Positions 7,397 through 17,063 of a stretch of 64,000 nt of DNA are shown here, piece after piece; positions within the stretch are counted from its first letter, which is position 1, and every line of letters begins with the position of its first letter. The position numbers and the translations under genes are program-made. Source of the stretch: Actinomyces graevenitzii C83 (lineage in GTDB: Bacteria; Actinomycetota; Actinomycetes; Actinomycetales; Actinomycetaceae); NCBI RefSeq assembly GCF_000239695.1, contig NZ_JH470338.1, positions 461,958 to 525,957 of the forward strand, in the 5' to 3' direction. Under the pieces are notes generated by a model. It saw nothing but the letters and a program-made list of their open reading frames with translations, searched no databases and was not told the origin of the DNA.

Positions 7397-7400
7397 GTGA
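7308..7400 (+). CDS. Possible 30-residue leader peptide overlapping the exporter start
   Basis: ATG 7308 opens a 30-codon frame (ends CPSCSNHDSLFM) whose TGA (7398-7400) overlaps the GTG start of the exporter (7397) by 4 nt. The exporter has no ribosome binding site of its own, so translational coupling from this small frame is possible. AAGGGA lies upstream, but more than 14 nt away, which is poor. Composition gives no clue. Could equally be chance; listed because of the exact stop/start overlap. Confidence 0.25.
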   Translation: MHVAVQNLAVKICITQVACPSCSNHDSLFM

Positions 7401-8701
7401 CACATTCACGCAAATCCGTATCATCCCCTGAAGGGGCCGACACTACACAGTCACGTTTAAGCACCGAGGGGGCAGGTGCTACTTTCAATGAGTCAGGCTC
7501 AACCACTAAAAGCCTAGCCGCACCTACACTTATCGCATTGGCACTTATGTCTGGGGTAGCACCGCTATCTACCGACCTATACCTGCCGGCAATGCCAGCC
7601 ATGGTTAAAGATCTGGCTACCGAATCAGCCACAGTACAGTTGACACTGACTACATTCCTGATCGGTTCGGGACTTGGCCAGGTGTTTTTTGGTCCGCTCT
7701 CTGACCGAATTGGGCGCCGTAAACCATTACTAGCAGGGCTAACACTGTATGTTGCGGCATGTCTGATTGCTGCTTTCTCCCCAAATATTGAGCTACTGAT
7801 TGGGGCCCGCTTACTTATGGGCCTAGCCGGCAGCGCTGGTATGGTGCTTGGACGCGCCATTGTCCTAGATGGCGCTCAGTCTAAGCAGGCTGCCAGCGCC
7901 CTAAACGTCATGATGACCATTACTGGGCTAGCGCCAGTTGTTGCCCCATTGCTGGGAGGGGTACTCGCTGACCCTATTGGTTGGCGCGGAATCATGGGGG
8001 TTATGGCCGCCATTGGCACGCTAACCATCATCATGACTGTGCTGTTTGTAAGCGAATCGCTTCCGCGTCAGGTGCGTGAAAGTCGCCGAGCAGCGGGGGA
8101 CAAGGGCGGATTTAAAGCCTTAGCAAACCTGCGCTATATCGGTTTTGGGGCCACCATGGTGTGCGCGGCCGGAGTGCTATTTGCCTACATCGCTGCCTCA
8201 CCTTTCGTATACCAAAACATGATGGGCATGAGCGCGACGGGCTACTCCATCGCCTTCGCTGTCAACGCTATGGGCATGGTCTCTTGCACTGCGCTTTCAG
8301 GCAAACTAGCCAAACGCTACAGCCTAGAAAAGCTAATTGCTTTAGGTCTGGCTATCAATGTTTCAGCCGTGGCAGGTATTGGCCTAGTTACCATTACCGG
8401 CTCCGATATTCGCCTGATGGCGCTGTGTTTCTTCTTTGCAGTTGCCTCGCTGGGATTCATTTTTGGTAACTCTACTGCCGTGGCACTGTCCGCAGTTGAC
8501 CGCGCCGCCGTGGGCACTGCTTCAGCCATGATTGGCATGAGCCAGTTTGCCTTAGGTGGTATCGCCACGGCCACAGCCGGCTTGAGCGGCGAAAACTCTA
8601 CGGTTGCGCTTGCCATTGTCAGTGCAGTTTCAGCTGCGTGTGCTTTGACTGCTTTCCTCATGGCCCGCAAGGCGCCGGTGAAGATACACCACATCGGCTA
8701 G
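7397..8701 (+). CDS. Bcr/CflA-family multidrug MFS exporter
   Basis: 434 residues with about 12 hydrophobic segments. After an about 45-residue polar N-terminus, LALMSGVAPLSTDLYLPAMP is the typical first helix of Bcr/CflA proteins, with the D-x-Y-x-P-A-x-P core. The loop 2-3 signature GPLSDRIGRRKPL is present, and RAIVLD lies in helix 4-5. Family members export drugs such as bicyclomycin, chloramphenicol or sulfonamides by proton antiport at the cytoplasmic membrane; the substrate here cannot be told. GTG 7397 is the first usable start, but the N-terminus is unusually long and no Shine-Dalgarno motif precedes it. It is monocistronic, followed by a hairpin at 8728-8755. Confidence 0.85.
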   Translation: MTHSRKSVSSPEGADTTQSRLSTEGAGATFNESGSTTKSLAAPTLIALALMSGVAPLSTDLYLPAMPAMVKDLATESATVQLTLTTFLIGSGLGQVFFGPLSDRIGRRKPLLAGLTLYVAACLIAAFSPNIELLIGARLLMGLAGSAGMVLGRAIVLDGAQSKQAASALNVMMTITGLAPVVAPLLGGVLADPIGWRGIMGVMAAIGTLTIIMTVLFVSESLPRQVRESRRAAGDKGGFKALANLRYIGFGATMVCAAGVLFAYIAASPFVYQNMMGMSATGYSIAFAVNAMGMVSCTALSGKLAKRYSLEKLIALGLAINVSAVAGIGLVTITGSDIRLMALCFFFAVASLGFIFGNSTAVALSAVDRAAVGTASAMIGMSQFALGGIATATAGLSGENSTVALAIVSAVSAACALTAFLMARKAPVKIHHIG

Positions 8702-8727
8702 TAGATTGGGGTAGATGGTTAAATTTG

Positions 8728-8755
8728 TGGCAGGTGGCTGGTCAGCTGCCCGCCA
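8728..8755 (+). terminator. Hairpin terminator candidate after MFS exporter
   Basis: TGGCAGGTGGCT (8728-8739) pairs with AGCTGCCCGCCA (8744-8755) with one mismatch and two G-T pairs around a 4-nt loop, followed after a few bases by TTTT. It begins 27 nt after the exporter stop. Confidence 0.5.
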
Positions 8756-8802
8756 TAAGTGTTTTAGGGGGCGCTGTGGCTCTGGCTTCTGTGGCCCTGA
8801 CT

Positions 8803-8808
8803 TAGAAT
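8803..8808 (+). promoter_or_regulatory. -10 element of leaderless promoter (8815 gene)
   Basis: TAGAAT with exactly 6 nt to ATG 8815. No ribosome binding site lies between. This matches the TANNNT-N6-start pattern seen before at least nine other genes here and points to leaderless transcription. No good -35 box is visible. Confidence 0.6.
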
Positions 8809-8814
8809 GTGCTC

Positions 8815-9912
8815 ATGCAAGCTTTTAACGTTTTAGTTCCGGCCCATGTTGATAACCAGGGTAAGCACGTGCCAGCCTTGGAACTAAGCGAATTTGTTTT
8901 AGAAGATGCCGCTGCAGTTAGTGAGATTTGCGCCGACGCCGCGATCGCTAAATGGACTACGGTGCCCAGCCCCTACACGCTTGCAGATGCCCAATATTTC
9001 ATTAAGGAAGTAGCTCAAGCAGGTTGGCGCCAGGATTTACGCGCAACTTGGGCAGTGCGGTTGGACGGCCAGCTGGTGGGCTGCGTTTCACTTGAGTTTG
9101 CTAGCTCTGCAATTGGCTACTGGTTTGCGCCCCAGGTACGCGGCAGCGGGGTTGCCAGGGCGGCTGTGGCGGCAGTAATTCATGCGGCTTTTGATAATTT
9201 TGATATGCCCGCCCTGTATTGGGCAGCTGAAATTCACGACGGCGTACCTAACTGGCCTTCGTGGCGTTTGGCCTGGTCGCTTGGTTTCAAGCGGGAAGGT
9301 TTGGTGCGTTTGCATGGGCAAAATAAGGGCGAGTATTGCGACCAGTGGGTGGGCACACTGCTAGCTGGTGACCCATTAGAGCCGGTTGCTCCCTGGGATG
9401 GCCCGGTCAGGGGGCGCCAGGCTGTGGATACTACTTTGGTGGCTCACGACGGCGTCGGTGAGCGTGAGGGGGACGACCCGGAGGCTTTGGTGCGCCGCTT
9501 CCACCATGTTTATGGGCTGCCGGTTTTGCCTACTGATGCCCCTAGTGTTGATAACGAGCGCGTACATATGCGCATGAGCTTGATTGCCGAAGAATTTAGT
9601 GAACTAGTAGGTGCGGTCTATGGCAAGCGTGCTCGCGCAGGGGTTGAGGCTGCTTTTAAGCAGGCAGTTAGCGACGACGACGGCTCGCGCGACACGGTCG
9701 AGGCGGCTGACGCTTTGGCTGATCTGATCTACGTCATTTACGGTATGGCCCTAGAAATGGGTATTGACCTGGCTAAAGTGTTAGCTGAAGTGCAGCGTTC
9801 GAACATGTCTAAACTGGGTGAAGATGGCAAACCTATCTACCGTGAAGATGGCAAGGTGCTTAAAGGCCCGGGCTACTTTAGGCCTGATGTGGCCGGGGTG
9901 CTGGGGCTGTAA
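8815..9912 (+). CDS. GNAT acetyltransferase fused to MazG/HisE-like NTP pyrophosphohydrolase
   Basis: 365 residues from ATG 8815 (a GTG at 8809 is in frame but lies between -10 and start). Residues about 15-190 form a RimJ-type N-acetyltransferase with the acetyl-CoA loop APQVRGSGVARAAV and the C-terminal RLAWSLGFKREGL. Residues about 215-365 form an all-alpha NTP-PPase of the phosphoribosyl-ATP pyrophosphohydrolase-like group, with EEFSEL (metal-binding Glu), EAADALADLIYVIYG and the tail NMSKLGEDGKPIYREDGK. Such PPases cleave (d)NTPs or modified nucleotides to the monophosphate. A single polypeptide joining the two activities is unusual and hints that one domain modifies or clears a nucleotide-linked substrate; this is inference. 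Followed after 36 nt by an unknown gene. Confidence 0.8.
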   Translation: MQAFNVLVPAHVDNQGKHVPALELSEFVLEDAAAVSEICADAAIAKWTTVPSPYTLADAQYFIKEVAQAGWRQDLRATWAVRLDGQLVGCVSLEFASSAIGYWFAPQVRGSGVARAAVAAVIHAAFDNFDMPALYWAAEIHDGVPNWPSWRLAWSLGFKREGLVRLHGQNKGEYCDQWVGTLLAGDPLEPVAPWDGPVRGRQAVDTTLVAHDGVGEREGDDPEALVRRFHHVYGLPVLPTDAPSVDNERVHMRMSLIAEEFSELVGAVYGKRARAGVEAAFKQAVSDDDGSRDTVEAADALADLIYVIYGMALEMGIDLAKVLAEVQRSNMSKLGEDGKPIYREDGKVLKGPGYFRPDVAGVLGL

Positions 9913-9948
9913 TAGGTTCTGACTATGAGCTAGGAAGGGGACAAGGGC

Positions 9949-11265
9949 ATGAATGTAGAAGCTGAGGCAACTAACCGGGTAGCTATCCTACTGGGCCGAA
10001 AAGTGAGCCTAGAAGATTTACACCGCCTGATTTTAGATATCAACTCTCTACTTTCACCCACTGTTCCTATCGTTATGGGCCCAGATTTCGCTATTCGCTG
10101 GGTGCTAGGGGTGCGCAGTGTAGAACTTGGCGTCACTGCGGATAGAAAATGGGGCTATAAGCTTACGCTGCGCTGCTATGACACCCAAATAGTAGAGGGT
10201 GAAGAAAAGCTTGCGGTTGATTACCGTGAGCCAGATGAAGATATAGCTAATTTTAGCTATGCCTGGTCTATCTATCCGCTTGGTGCACCTAAAGGTTGGT
10301 TAGATCTAGCTTATATGCTTTGCTATAACTGGAGTACGTTTGATATGTATTTCGCTCCAGTGCTTAACAGCTTGCCTGAAGCTATCAAACTAATGCCACC
10401 CGCTTGGCGTAAACCGGTTAATTTTAGCTGGAATATGGAGGCGTCTGGTTGGGGGATTGTGCAGGTTGGCGCCACTGAGCAGGGACTTACTATCAGCTCA
10501 GTTGTGGGCGCCGAACAGGTTGAAATTCCTCTAGAGGCATTATGGCATGTTGATATAACTGCGGTTCTCTCTGGATTGGGTGGGGGAGTGCCACTTAAAC
10601 AGCTACCTTTCCTAGGTTGTGAAGGTTTAGCTAATGGTCCAGAGTCTTTGACTGGCCAGGAAAGCGCAGAGGATCTAGAGCTGTTTGCTGAGTGGGAAGA
10701 TGACGAGGAAAACGAAATAGAGCCTGATGGCAGTAACTTTCCAGCCCTTAGTTTCGACGACGTACGCAACTTGGTGGCTAAAGCTCAGCTTGATGAGAGT
10801 GAAGGCTTTGAAGAAAAACCGTTGCAGGGTGTGCCAGTTAATCCGGGCCTAGCGTTGCAGTCAGTTTTTAAAATCATTGATAGTTGGCTCTCTGGCATAA
10901 CCCCCAGCCAAAGCGCCATTGAGGCGGGTGCCTGTCCGGGAGATCTAGGTGGGCGCCAAGCTTGGCTAGGGCCAGGATGGTATTTAGAAAAGCGCTATGC
11001 CTGGAATCTAAATGTGGCCCCAGAACCTAAGGAGGCTAGCTTAGAGCTAGATCCAGCCAGTCGTGCCCGCATGGCCTGGTCTTTAGCTTGGGAACTTGAA
11101 AAACGTTATGGCGCCCCCATTGGTTCACGCACCACTAGCCAGGGTGGTTTAAGCAGACTGTTTAAACTGGGAGATAAGGGCGTGCAAGTCCACACTGACA
11201 TCTGGGGGATTACCGTCACCCTAGGTGACTTTATCCAGATCGGTATCCAAAACTCATTTACCTAA
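9949..11265 (+). CDS. Unrecognised cytoplasmic protein, 438 residues
   Basis: Start ATG 9949 has a strong GGAAGGGG about 9 nt upstream. No signal peptide or membrane helix. I do not recognise a domain. Visible features are an N-terminal half rich in Trp/Tyr (YNWSTFDMYFAPVL, PPAWRKPVNFSWNM), an acidic linker around residues 240-265 (EWEDDEENEIEPDG), and a C-terminal half containing RARMAWSLAWELEKRYG. The two halves could be related modules, each ending with a short beta-rich segment (GWGIVQVG, DIWGITVTLG). The layout resembles contact-type or immunity-type proteins of unknown role, but nothing supports a specific function. Possibly co-transcribed with the fusion gene 36 nt upstream; ends at a strong terminator. 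Confidence 0.7.
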   Translation: MNVEAEATNRVAILLGRKVSLEDLHRLILDINSLLSPTVPIVMGPDFAIRWVLGVRSVELGVTADRKWGYKLTLRCYDTQIVEGEEKLAVDYREPDEDIANFSYAWSIYPLGAPKGWLDLAYMLCYNWSTFDMYFAPVLNSLPEAIKLMPPAWRKPVNFSWNMEASGWGIVQVGATEQGLTISSVVGAEQVEIPLEALWHVDITAVLSGLGGGVPLKQLPFLGCEGLANGPESLTGQESAEDLELFAEWEDDEENEIEPDGSNFPALSFDDVRNLVAKAQLDESEGFEEKPLQGVPVNPGLALQSVFKIIDSWLSGITPSQSAIEAGACPGDLGGRQAWLGPGWYLEKRYAWNLNVAPEPKEASLELDPASRARMAWSLAWELEKRYGAPIGSRTTSQGGLSRLFKLGDKGVQVHTDIWGITVTLGDFIQIGIQNSFT

Positions 11266-11330
11266 AGAGCTGCCAGCTGGCGGGTAGGTTAAGGATAACT
11301 GACCCAGAACATCTATAAGCAGCGACTATA

Positions 11331-11370
11331 AAAAGCTGTGGGGCCACCAAACGGTGACCCCACAGCTTTT
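11331..11370. terminator. Bidirectional terminator
   Basis: AAAAGCTGTGGGG...CCCCACAGCTTTT forms a long stem (13 bp plus CACC/GGTG after single-base mismatches) with A and T runs at its two ends. It serves the unknown gene on the plus strand and the flotillin gene on the minus strand. Confidence 0.9.
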
Positions 11371-11382
11371 AGTTAATGGGCC

Positions 11383-12825
11383 TTAGCTGTTTAGGCCCTT
11401 GTCTACGCCGTCGGCAACTGCCTGCTCAACGGTAGGGGCTACCACCTTGGCACCTACCAGGGCGCCCAGCATCTGTCGCAGGTCTAGTCCCATGGTTTCG
11501 CCAAGGCCAGCGTTTACCTGAGACAGGGAGTTGGTAATGTCAGCAACCATCTTGGCGCTGTTACCCTCACCGTACATGGTGATGGAGTCGACGTTAGCCA
11601 GCGGCGAGGCAATAGCTGCGGCCACATCCGGCAGGGCCTTGAAGTACATTTCCAGAACGGCTGCCTGATTCATCTTGGCCATGGCTTCAGCCTTCTTTTC
11701 CAGACCTTCAGCCTCAGCGCTAAGGATTGCAGCCTTAGCGGCAGCTTCAGCTTCACCCTTGGCACGTAAACCGTCAGCCTCAGCTAGCATCGCCTGCTTG
11801 GTGGCCTCAGCGCGCTTTATCTGTTCGAAAGCTTCAGCTTCAGCTTCACGCTGACGGGAATAAAGCTTGGCGTTGGCGGCCTGCTCAGCGGCGTAACGGT
11901 CAGCATCGGCCTGGGCGTTAACGGTTGCTTCCAGGGCGTTGCGGGTTACCTTTACTTCGCGTTCCTTAACCAGGGCTTCTTGTTCCTGCTTGACAATGTC
12001 TGCCTGAGCAGTTTCGCGCTCAATGTCGCGGCGCTGAATCTGAGTCTGAATCGTGTAGGCAGCGTCGGCCTTGGCCTTTTCAGTGTCGGCCTCAGCCTTC
12101 AGAGCTGCGCGGCGCTTAGCTAGATCAGTGTCGCGCTTGGCGATCTCCATGTCGGTGGCTACCTGGGTTTCGTTAGCCTCGTTCTTAGCGCGGGCGCTAG
12201 CACTAATAATGTCTCGCTCAGCATTTGCCTTAGCGATAGCAGCGTTCTTGCGGATCTGCTCCACATTGTCGATACCCAGGTTGGAGATCACATTGCGATC
12301 ATCGGAAACCGACTGGATAGAGAAAGCCACGATTACTAGACCCATTTCCTCCAGGTCACGGGTGGCATTTTCCTGGACACGGTCAGCTAGAGCGGTACGG
12401 TCGGTGACGATCTCAGTCAGTTTCATCTGACCGATAATGGCGCGCAGGTGACCTTCAAGAGTGTCACGCACCTGCGTACCGATTTCTGCAGCGCTGCGGT
12501 GAATGAAGGAACTAGAAGCTGCGTTAAGTAGCTGCTGGGTTTCGTAACCGATACGCACCTGCACTACTGCATCTACATGCACGTTGATGAAATCATTGGT
12601 GGGCACGCTGTCAGTGGTCTTAGCGTCAATGCTAATCATGGAGGCAGTTAGGGTATCGACGCGCTCAATTAGCGGCACTTTCCAGCCGGTCTTACCACGT
12701 AGGGCGCGCTGTCCCCAAGGGCCAGAAACTACCTTGATGTCAGCGGGAGAAGCCGAGACAAAGGAGATCCTCAAGAATAAGAACAAACACAGCAATCCGC
12801 CACAAATTGCGGCAAAGATAAACAT
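11383..12825 (-). CDS. Flotillin-like SPFH-domain membrane scaffold protein
   Basis: 480 residues from ATG 12825, which has GAAAGG 7 nt upstream; a TTG five codons earlier is rejected. One N-terminal transmembrane helix (about 3-25, IFAAICGGLLCLFLFL), an SPFH/Band 7 domain (about 30-200), then a long Ala/Glu-rich coiled coil (about 200-385) with repeated EAEA/AKAEAE motifs typical of flotillins, and a C-terminal hydrophobic stretch around ALPDVAAAIASPLANV. Flotillins assemble into rings in the cytoplasmic membrane and organise lipid domains. Divergent from the anion-transporter operon; the shared upstream region holds alternative hairpins. Confidence 0.88.
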   Translation of the reverse strand: MFIFAAICGGLLCLFLFLRISFVSASPADIKVVSGPWGQRALRGKTGWKVPLIERVDTLTASMISIDAKTTDSVPTNDFINVHVDAVVQVRIGYETQQLLNAASSSFIHRSAAEIGTQVRDTLEGHLRAIIGQMKLTEIVTDRTALADRVQENATRDLEEMGLVIVAFSIQSVSDDRNVISNLGIDNVEQIRKNAAIAKANAERDIISASARAKNEANETQVATDMEIAKRDTDLAKRRAALKAEADTEKAKADAAYTIQTQIQRRDIERETAQADIVKQEQEALVKEREVKVTRNALEATVNAQADADRYAAEQAANAKLYSRQREAEAEAFEQIKRAEATKQAMLAEADGLRAKGEAEAAAKAAILSAEAEGLEKKAEAMAKMNQAAVLEMYFKALPDVAAAIASPLANVDSITMYGEGNSAKMVADITNSLSQVNAGLGETMGLDLRQMLGALVGAKVVAPTVEQAVADGVDKGLNS

Positions 12826-12895
12826 AGATGCACCTTTCAAGTGCTAGAAACTAGCTCAACAGCTAGAAGTCTAACCTTAGAAGCTAATGAAAATC

Positions 12896-12941
12896 TGGGG
12901 GATTAAACCCCAAGTTAAGCTTCATTGAGATCTACTTGGGG
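12896..12941. promoter_or_regulatory. Mutually exclusive hairpins between flotillin and transporter
   Basis: CCCCAAGT (12908-12915) pairs perfectly with ACTTGGGG (12934-12941), while its CCCCA part can instead pair with TGGGG (12896-12900). The arrangement is mirror-symmetric, so it could act on transcripts from either strand. No T run follows; a switch role is speculation. Confidence 0.35.
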
Positions 12942-13103
12942 ACTATTGTCCACTAGCGCGCCGCGATTATAAGTTGTCCACCCCAGCTAAGTGCCACGAC
13001 ACGCCTTAGTTAGTGCTTAGCTCCCTTAGCTCAGCTTTAACTTCTGTGATCGCGAACATATACTTACCTAAACCAATCCGTAAGACGCCGAGGTCTTTTA
13101 GCT

Positions 13104-14563
<1,460 letters not shown>

Positions 14564-14566
14564 GTC

Positions 14567-16546
14567 ATGGCTGCAGATACTGTAACTATTTTGGTCTTTG
14601 GCGATAACTCTCATGGTATCGCCGAGCCGCTGAGAGTAGAGCTAGCTAAAGCTTTTACGAAACTACATGTAGACCCAGTTCTTGGCATTGAGCAGATAGA
14701 TGACTACTGCGCAGGTTTAACTGAGCTTGATCATGTAGCTATCGCGATTGCCACCAGCGAGGTAGCAAATATTGATGCCTTAATTTTTAAGGCCCGCACC
14801 CACCAGCACCTAAGCCAAACTCAGTGGCTAGTGGTAAGTGACGCGCAAGTTCACCGTGACCTTACCCAGGCCACCAAGGACGGCATCTTGTCAGCCATTA
14901 TTAGTGCGCCTTGGAGCCTGCCGCTGCTGGCTGGCCAGGTGTATTCAACGATGCTGCGTTACCTTAACGGTTACAGCCATAAACGCATTCGTGAACTGAT
15001 TGGCAGACCCCCAGATTTTGCGGTGCAAGGCCCCTTATTAAAGGGACTAAGCACTGATGAACGCGAAATCGTGATGAAGTTTCTCGAAGGCGTGGAGCGA
15101 GTACTGGGCCGGCGCCCCCGCATCCAGGTGCCTCCCGGCACGCATCTGCTTACCGAAGGTAAACCAGTTGCGGCTGTGAACCTAGTGCTTGAAGGTAAAG
15201 TTTCTCTCTACCGCGACGCGCGTCATGGTGAAGTGTTAGCTCATCTGGCTTCATCAGGGCCAATTATTGGCCTGGTATCGCTGGCACGTGGGGAGAACGC
15301 GTTTTTTAGCGCGGTTACTACCGTAAACACTACTTTAGTGCGATTAACTACTGAGCAGCTGCAGATAGTTATCTCTAATGATCCTTCTATTGGTTCAGCC
15401 TTAACTGCGCTAGCTATTGGTTCACTGACGCGCCGCCTAATGCGCGCAGAAGAACTGCATGTAGAAAACGCTACCTTAGCTGAGGATCTTGAGGCTCAAA
15501 AACAGGCGTTGGCCCGCACTAATGAGGATCTGCGCCAAACCCGCGCCGAGCTAGTGGAGCAGGCCAGGTTTGCAATGCTGGGGGAGTTGAGTGCAGGTAT
15601 TGCCCATGAACTCAACAATCCGGTTACGGCCCTGCTGCGTGCTGCTGGGCATCTAACCCAGGATGTAGATACGGTACTTAGCTGCGCTAATCCTGAAATA
15701 GCCCGCAGTGGCATGCATCAAGGCATGCACAGCCAGACACTGTCTACTGCCGTTGAGCGTCAGCTGACTCGCGAGCTATTGCCTTTAGTGGGGGATAGGA
15801 ACCTGACGCGCACTCTGGTAAGCGCTGGGGTTAGAGACCAAGCCCAAGTGCGTGAGCTTATGAGCCAAGCTGGAGCAGTTAAGGCTTTTCAAAATGGGGC
15901 CAGGCTGGGACAAAGCCTGCGCTCAGTGCTGGCAGCTGGTCAGCGCGTAACTGAACTAACCCAGTCACTTAAAGGCTATGCCCGCCCTGACGCCCAGGAA
16001 GGTAGACCCGTAGATTTACGTGCCAACATCGACGACGTCTTACGCCTTACTGCTCATCGCTTACGTAACGTTGAAGTTGAGCGTAACTACGACGACGTAC
16101 CCGAGGTTCTAGGTTTCCCAGCCAAGCTCTCGCAGGTATGGACCAACCTGATTGTTAATGCGGCTGAAGCTATAGATGACGAAGCTGAAGATCTAACCGC
16201 CGGGCAACTACCTGCTCGCGGAGAAAACAAAGCTCATATCACCATCACTGTCACTAATGAGGTTCAGGGAGTTCATGTGGTCATTGAAGATAATGGCCCA
16301 GGTATCGAACCCCATGTGCTAGAAAAAATCATGGAGCCACACTTCACTACTAAAGCTGGGCGCGTGCGCTTTGGCTTAGGTATGGGAATGCCTATCGTGC
16401 GCTCCATCATTGCTGATCACGGCGGACATTTCTCAATCGATTCCCACCCCGGGTGCACTCGTATGCATGTACTGTTGCCACTAGCAGGGGCGGACAACCT
16501 ATTCGTAACCCCCTTGCCAACCCCATCACCACAGGAGGAATCATGA
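14567..16546 (+). CDS. Histidine kinase with N-terminal receiver-like and cyclic-nucleotide-binding-like domains
   Basis: 659 residues, soluble. Residues about 5-140 resemble a receiver fold (TILVFGDNSH, WLVVSDAQ) but lack a clear phospho-acceptor aspartate set. Residues about 185-280 are a cNMP-binding-type beta barrel (PPGTHLLTEGKPV, VLEGKVSLYRDA). Residues about 290-335 form a coiled coil. Then comes a HisKA dimerisation helix with the phosphorylated His in GIAHELNNPVTAL (about residue 348), a roughly 80-residue insert, and HATPase_c with N box (NLIVNAAEAI), EDNGPGIE and GLGMGMPIV. It lacks membrane helices, so it senses a cytoplasmic signal. Starts 3 nt after the DASS transporter and overlaps the next gene by ATGA: one operon, probably controlling or responding to anion uptake. 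Confidence 0.85.
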   Translation: MAADTVTILVFGDNSHGIAEPLRVELAKAFTKLHVDPVLGIEQIDDYCAGLTELDHVAIAIATSEVANIDALIFKARTHQHLSQTQWLVVSDAQVHRDLTQATKDGILSAIISAPWSLPLLAGQVYSTMLRYLNGYSHKRIRELIGRPPDFAVQGPLLKGLSTDEREIVMKFLEGVERVLGRRPRIQVPPGTHLLTEGKPVAAVNLVLEGKVSLYRDARHGEVLAHLASSGPIIGLVSLARGENAFFSAVTTVNTTLVRLTTEQLQIVISNDPSIGSALTALAIGSLTRRLMRAEELHVENATLAEDLEAQKQALARTNEDLRQTRAELVEQARFAMLGELSAGIAHELNNPVTALLRAAGHLTQDVDTVLSCANPEIARSGMHQGMHSQTLSTAVERQLTRELLPLVGDRNLTRTLVSAGVRDQAQVRELMSQAGAVKAFQNGARLGQSLRSVLAAGQRVTELTQSLKGYARPDAQEGRPVDLRANIDDVLRLTAHRLRNVEVERNYDDVPEVLGFPAKLSQVWTNLIVNAAEAIDDEAEDLTAGQLPARGENKAHITITVTNEVQGVHVVIEDNGPGIEPHVLEKIMEPHFTTKAGRVRFGLGMGMPIVRSIIADHGGHFSIDSHPGCTRMHVLLPLAGADNLFVTPLPTPSPQEES

Positions 16547-17013
16547 CTGTGACTATTTTATTGCTCGAAGATGAGGCTGATGTACGCACTGCTTTAGAGC
16601 GTGACCTTGAGCCTTTCTGGGGCAAGATCCGCTATGAAGTAGCCCAAGATGTGCCCGACGCTTGGGCAGCTATCGATGACATCCTCTCTGACGGTGACGA
16701 ACTAGCCCTAGTTCTCTCCGATCACCGCCTACCAGGCGAATCCGGGGTGGACTTCCTAGTGGAGCTAACTCACGACGAGCGTTTTAGCTCCACCCGCACT
16801 GTGCTAGTAACTGGTCAAGCCGATCAGGATGACACCATTAAAGCAGTTAATGAAGCTAGCCTAGACTACTACATTGCTAAGCCTTGGGATCCCCAGAAGC
16901 TAGCAGCAGTAGTGCGTGAGCAGCTAACTAACTATGTGCTTGAAAACGGCATAGACCCCTTACCCTACCTTCCTGTACTTGATGGGGTACGGGTAATGGA
17001 AGCTATACGCTAA
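16543..17013 (+). CDS. Stand-alone receiver-domain response regulator
   Basis: 156 residues from ATG 16543 with AGGAGG 5 nt upstream, overlapping the kinase stop by 4 nt; an earlier in-frame start at 16453 lies inside the kinase and is rejected. A receiver domain fills residues 1-125, with acidic pocket LEDE, phospho-acceptor Asp60 in LSDHRLPGESG, Thr90 in LVTGQA and Lys113 in IAKPWDP. The remaining about 30 residues form no DNA-binding domain. It is therefore likely a phosphorelay or protein-interaction output partner of the preceding kinase. Ends at a strong terminator. Confidence 0.87.
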   Translation: MTVTILLLEDEADVRTALERDLEPFWGKIRYEVAQDVPDAWAAIDDILSDGDELALVLSDHRLPGESGVDFLVELTHDERFSSTRTVLVTGQADQDDTIKAVNEASLDYYIAKPWDPQKLAAVVREQLTNYVLENGIDPLPYLPVLDGVRVMEAIR

Positions 17014-17026
17014 GTAGCTTGCAGTT

Positions 17027-17063
17027 GCTTGGTGAGGCTAGCGGATAGCTAGCCTCACCAAGC
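17027..17063. terminator. Bidirectional terminator
   Basis: Perfect 16-bp stem GCTTGGTGAGGCTAGC / GCTAGCCTCACCAAGC around GGATA. It overlaps the last codons of the converging tetR-type gene (stop at 17055) and ends the transporter-kinase operon. Confidence 0.85.
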
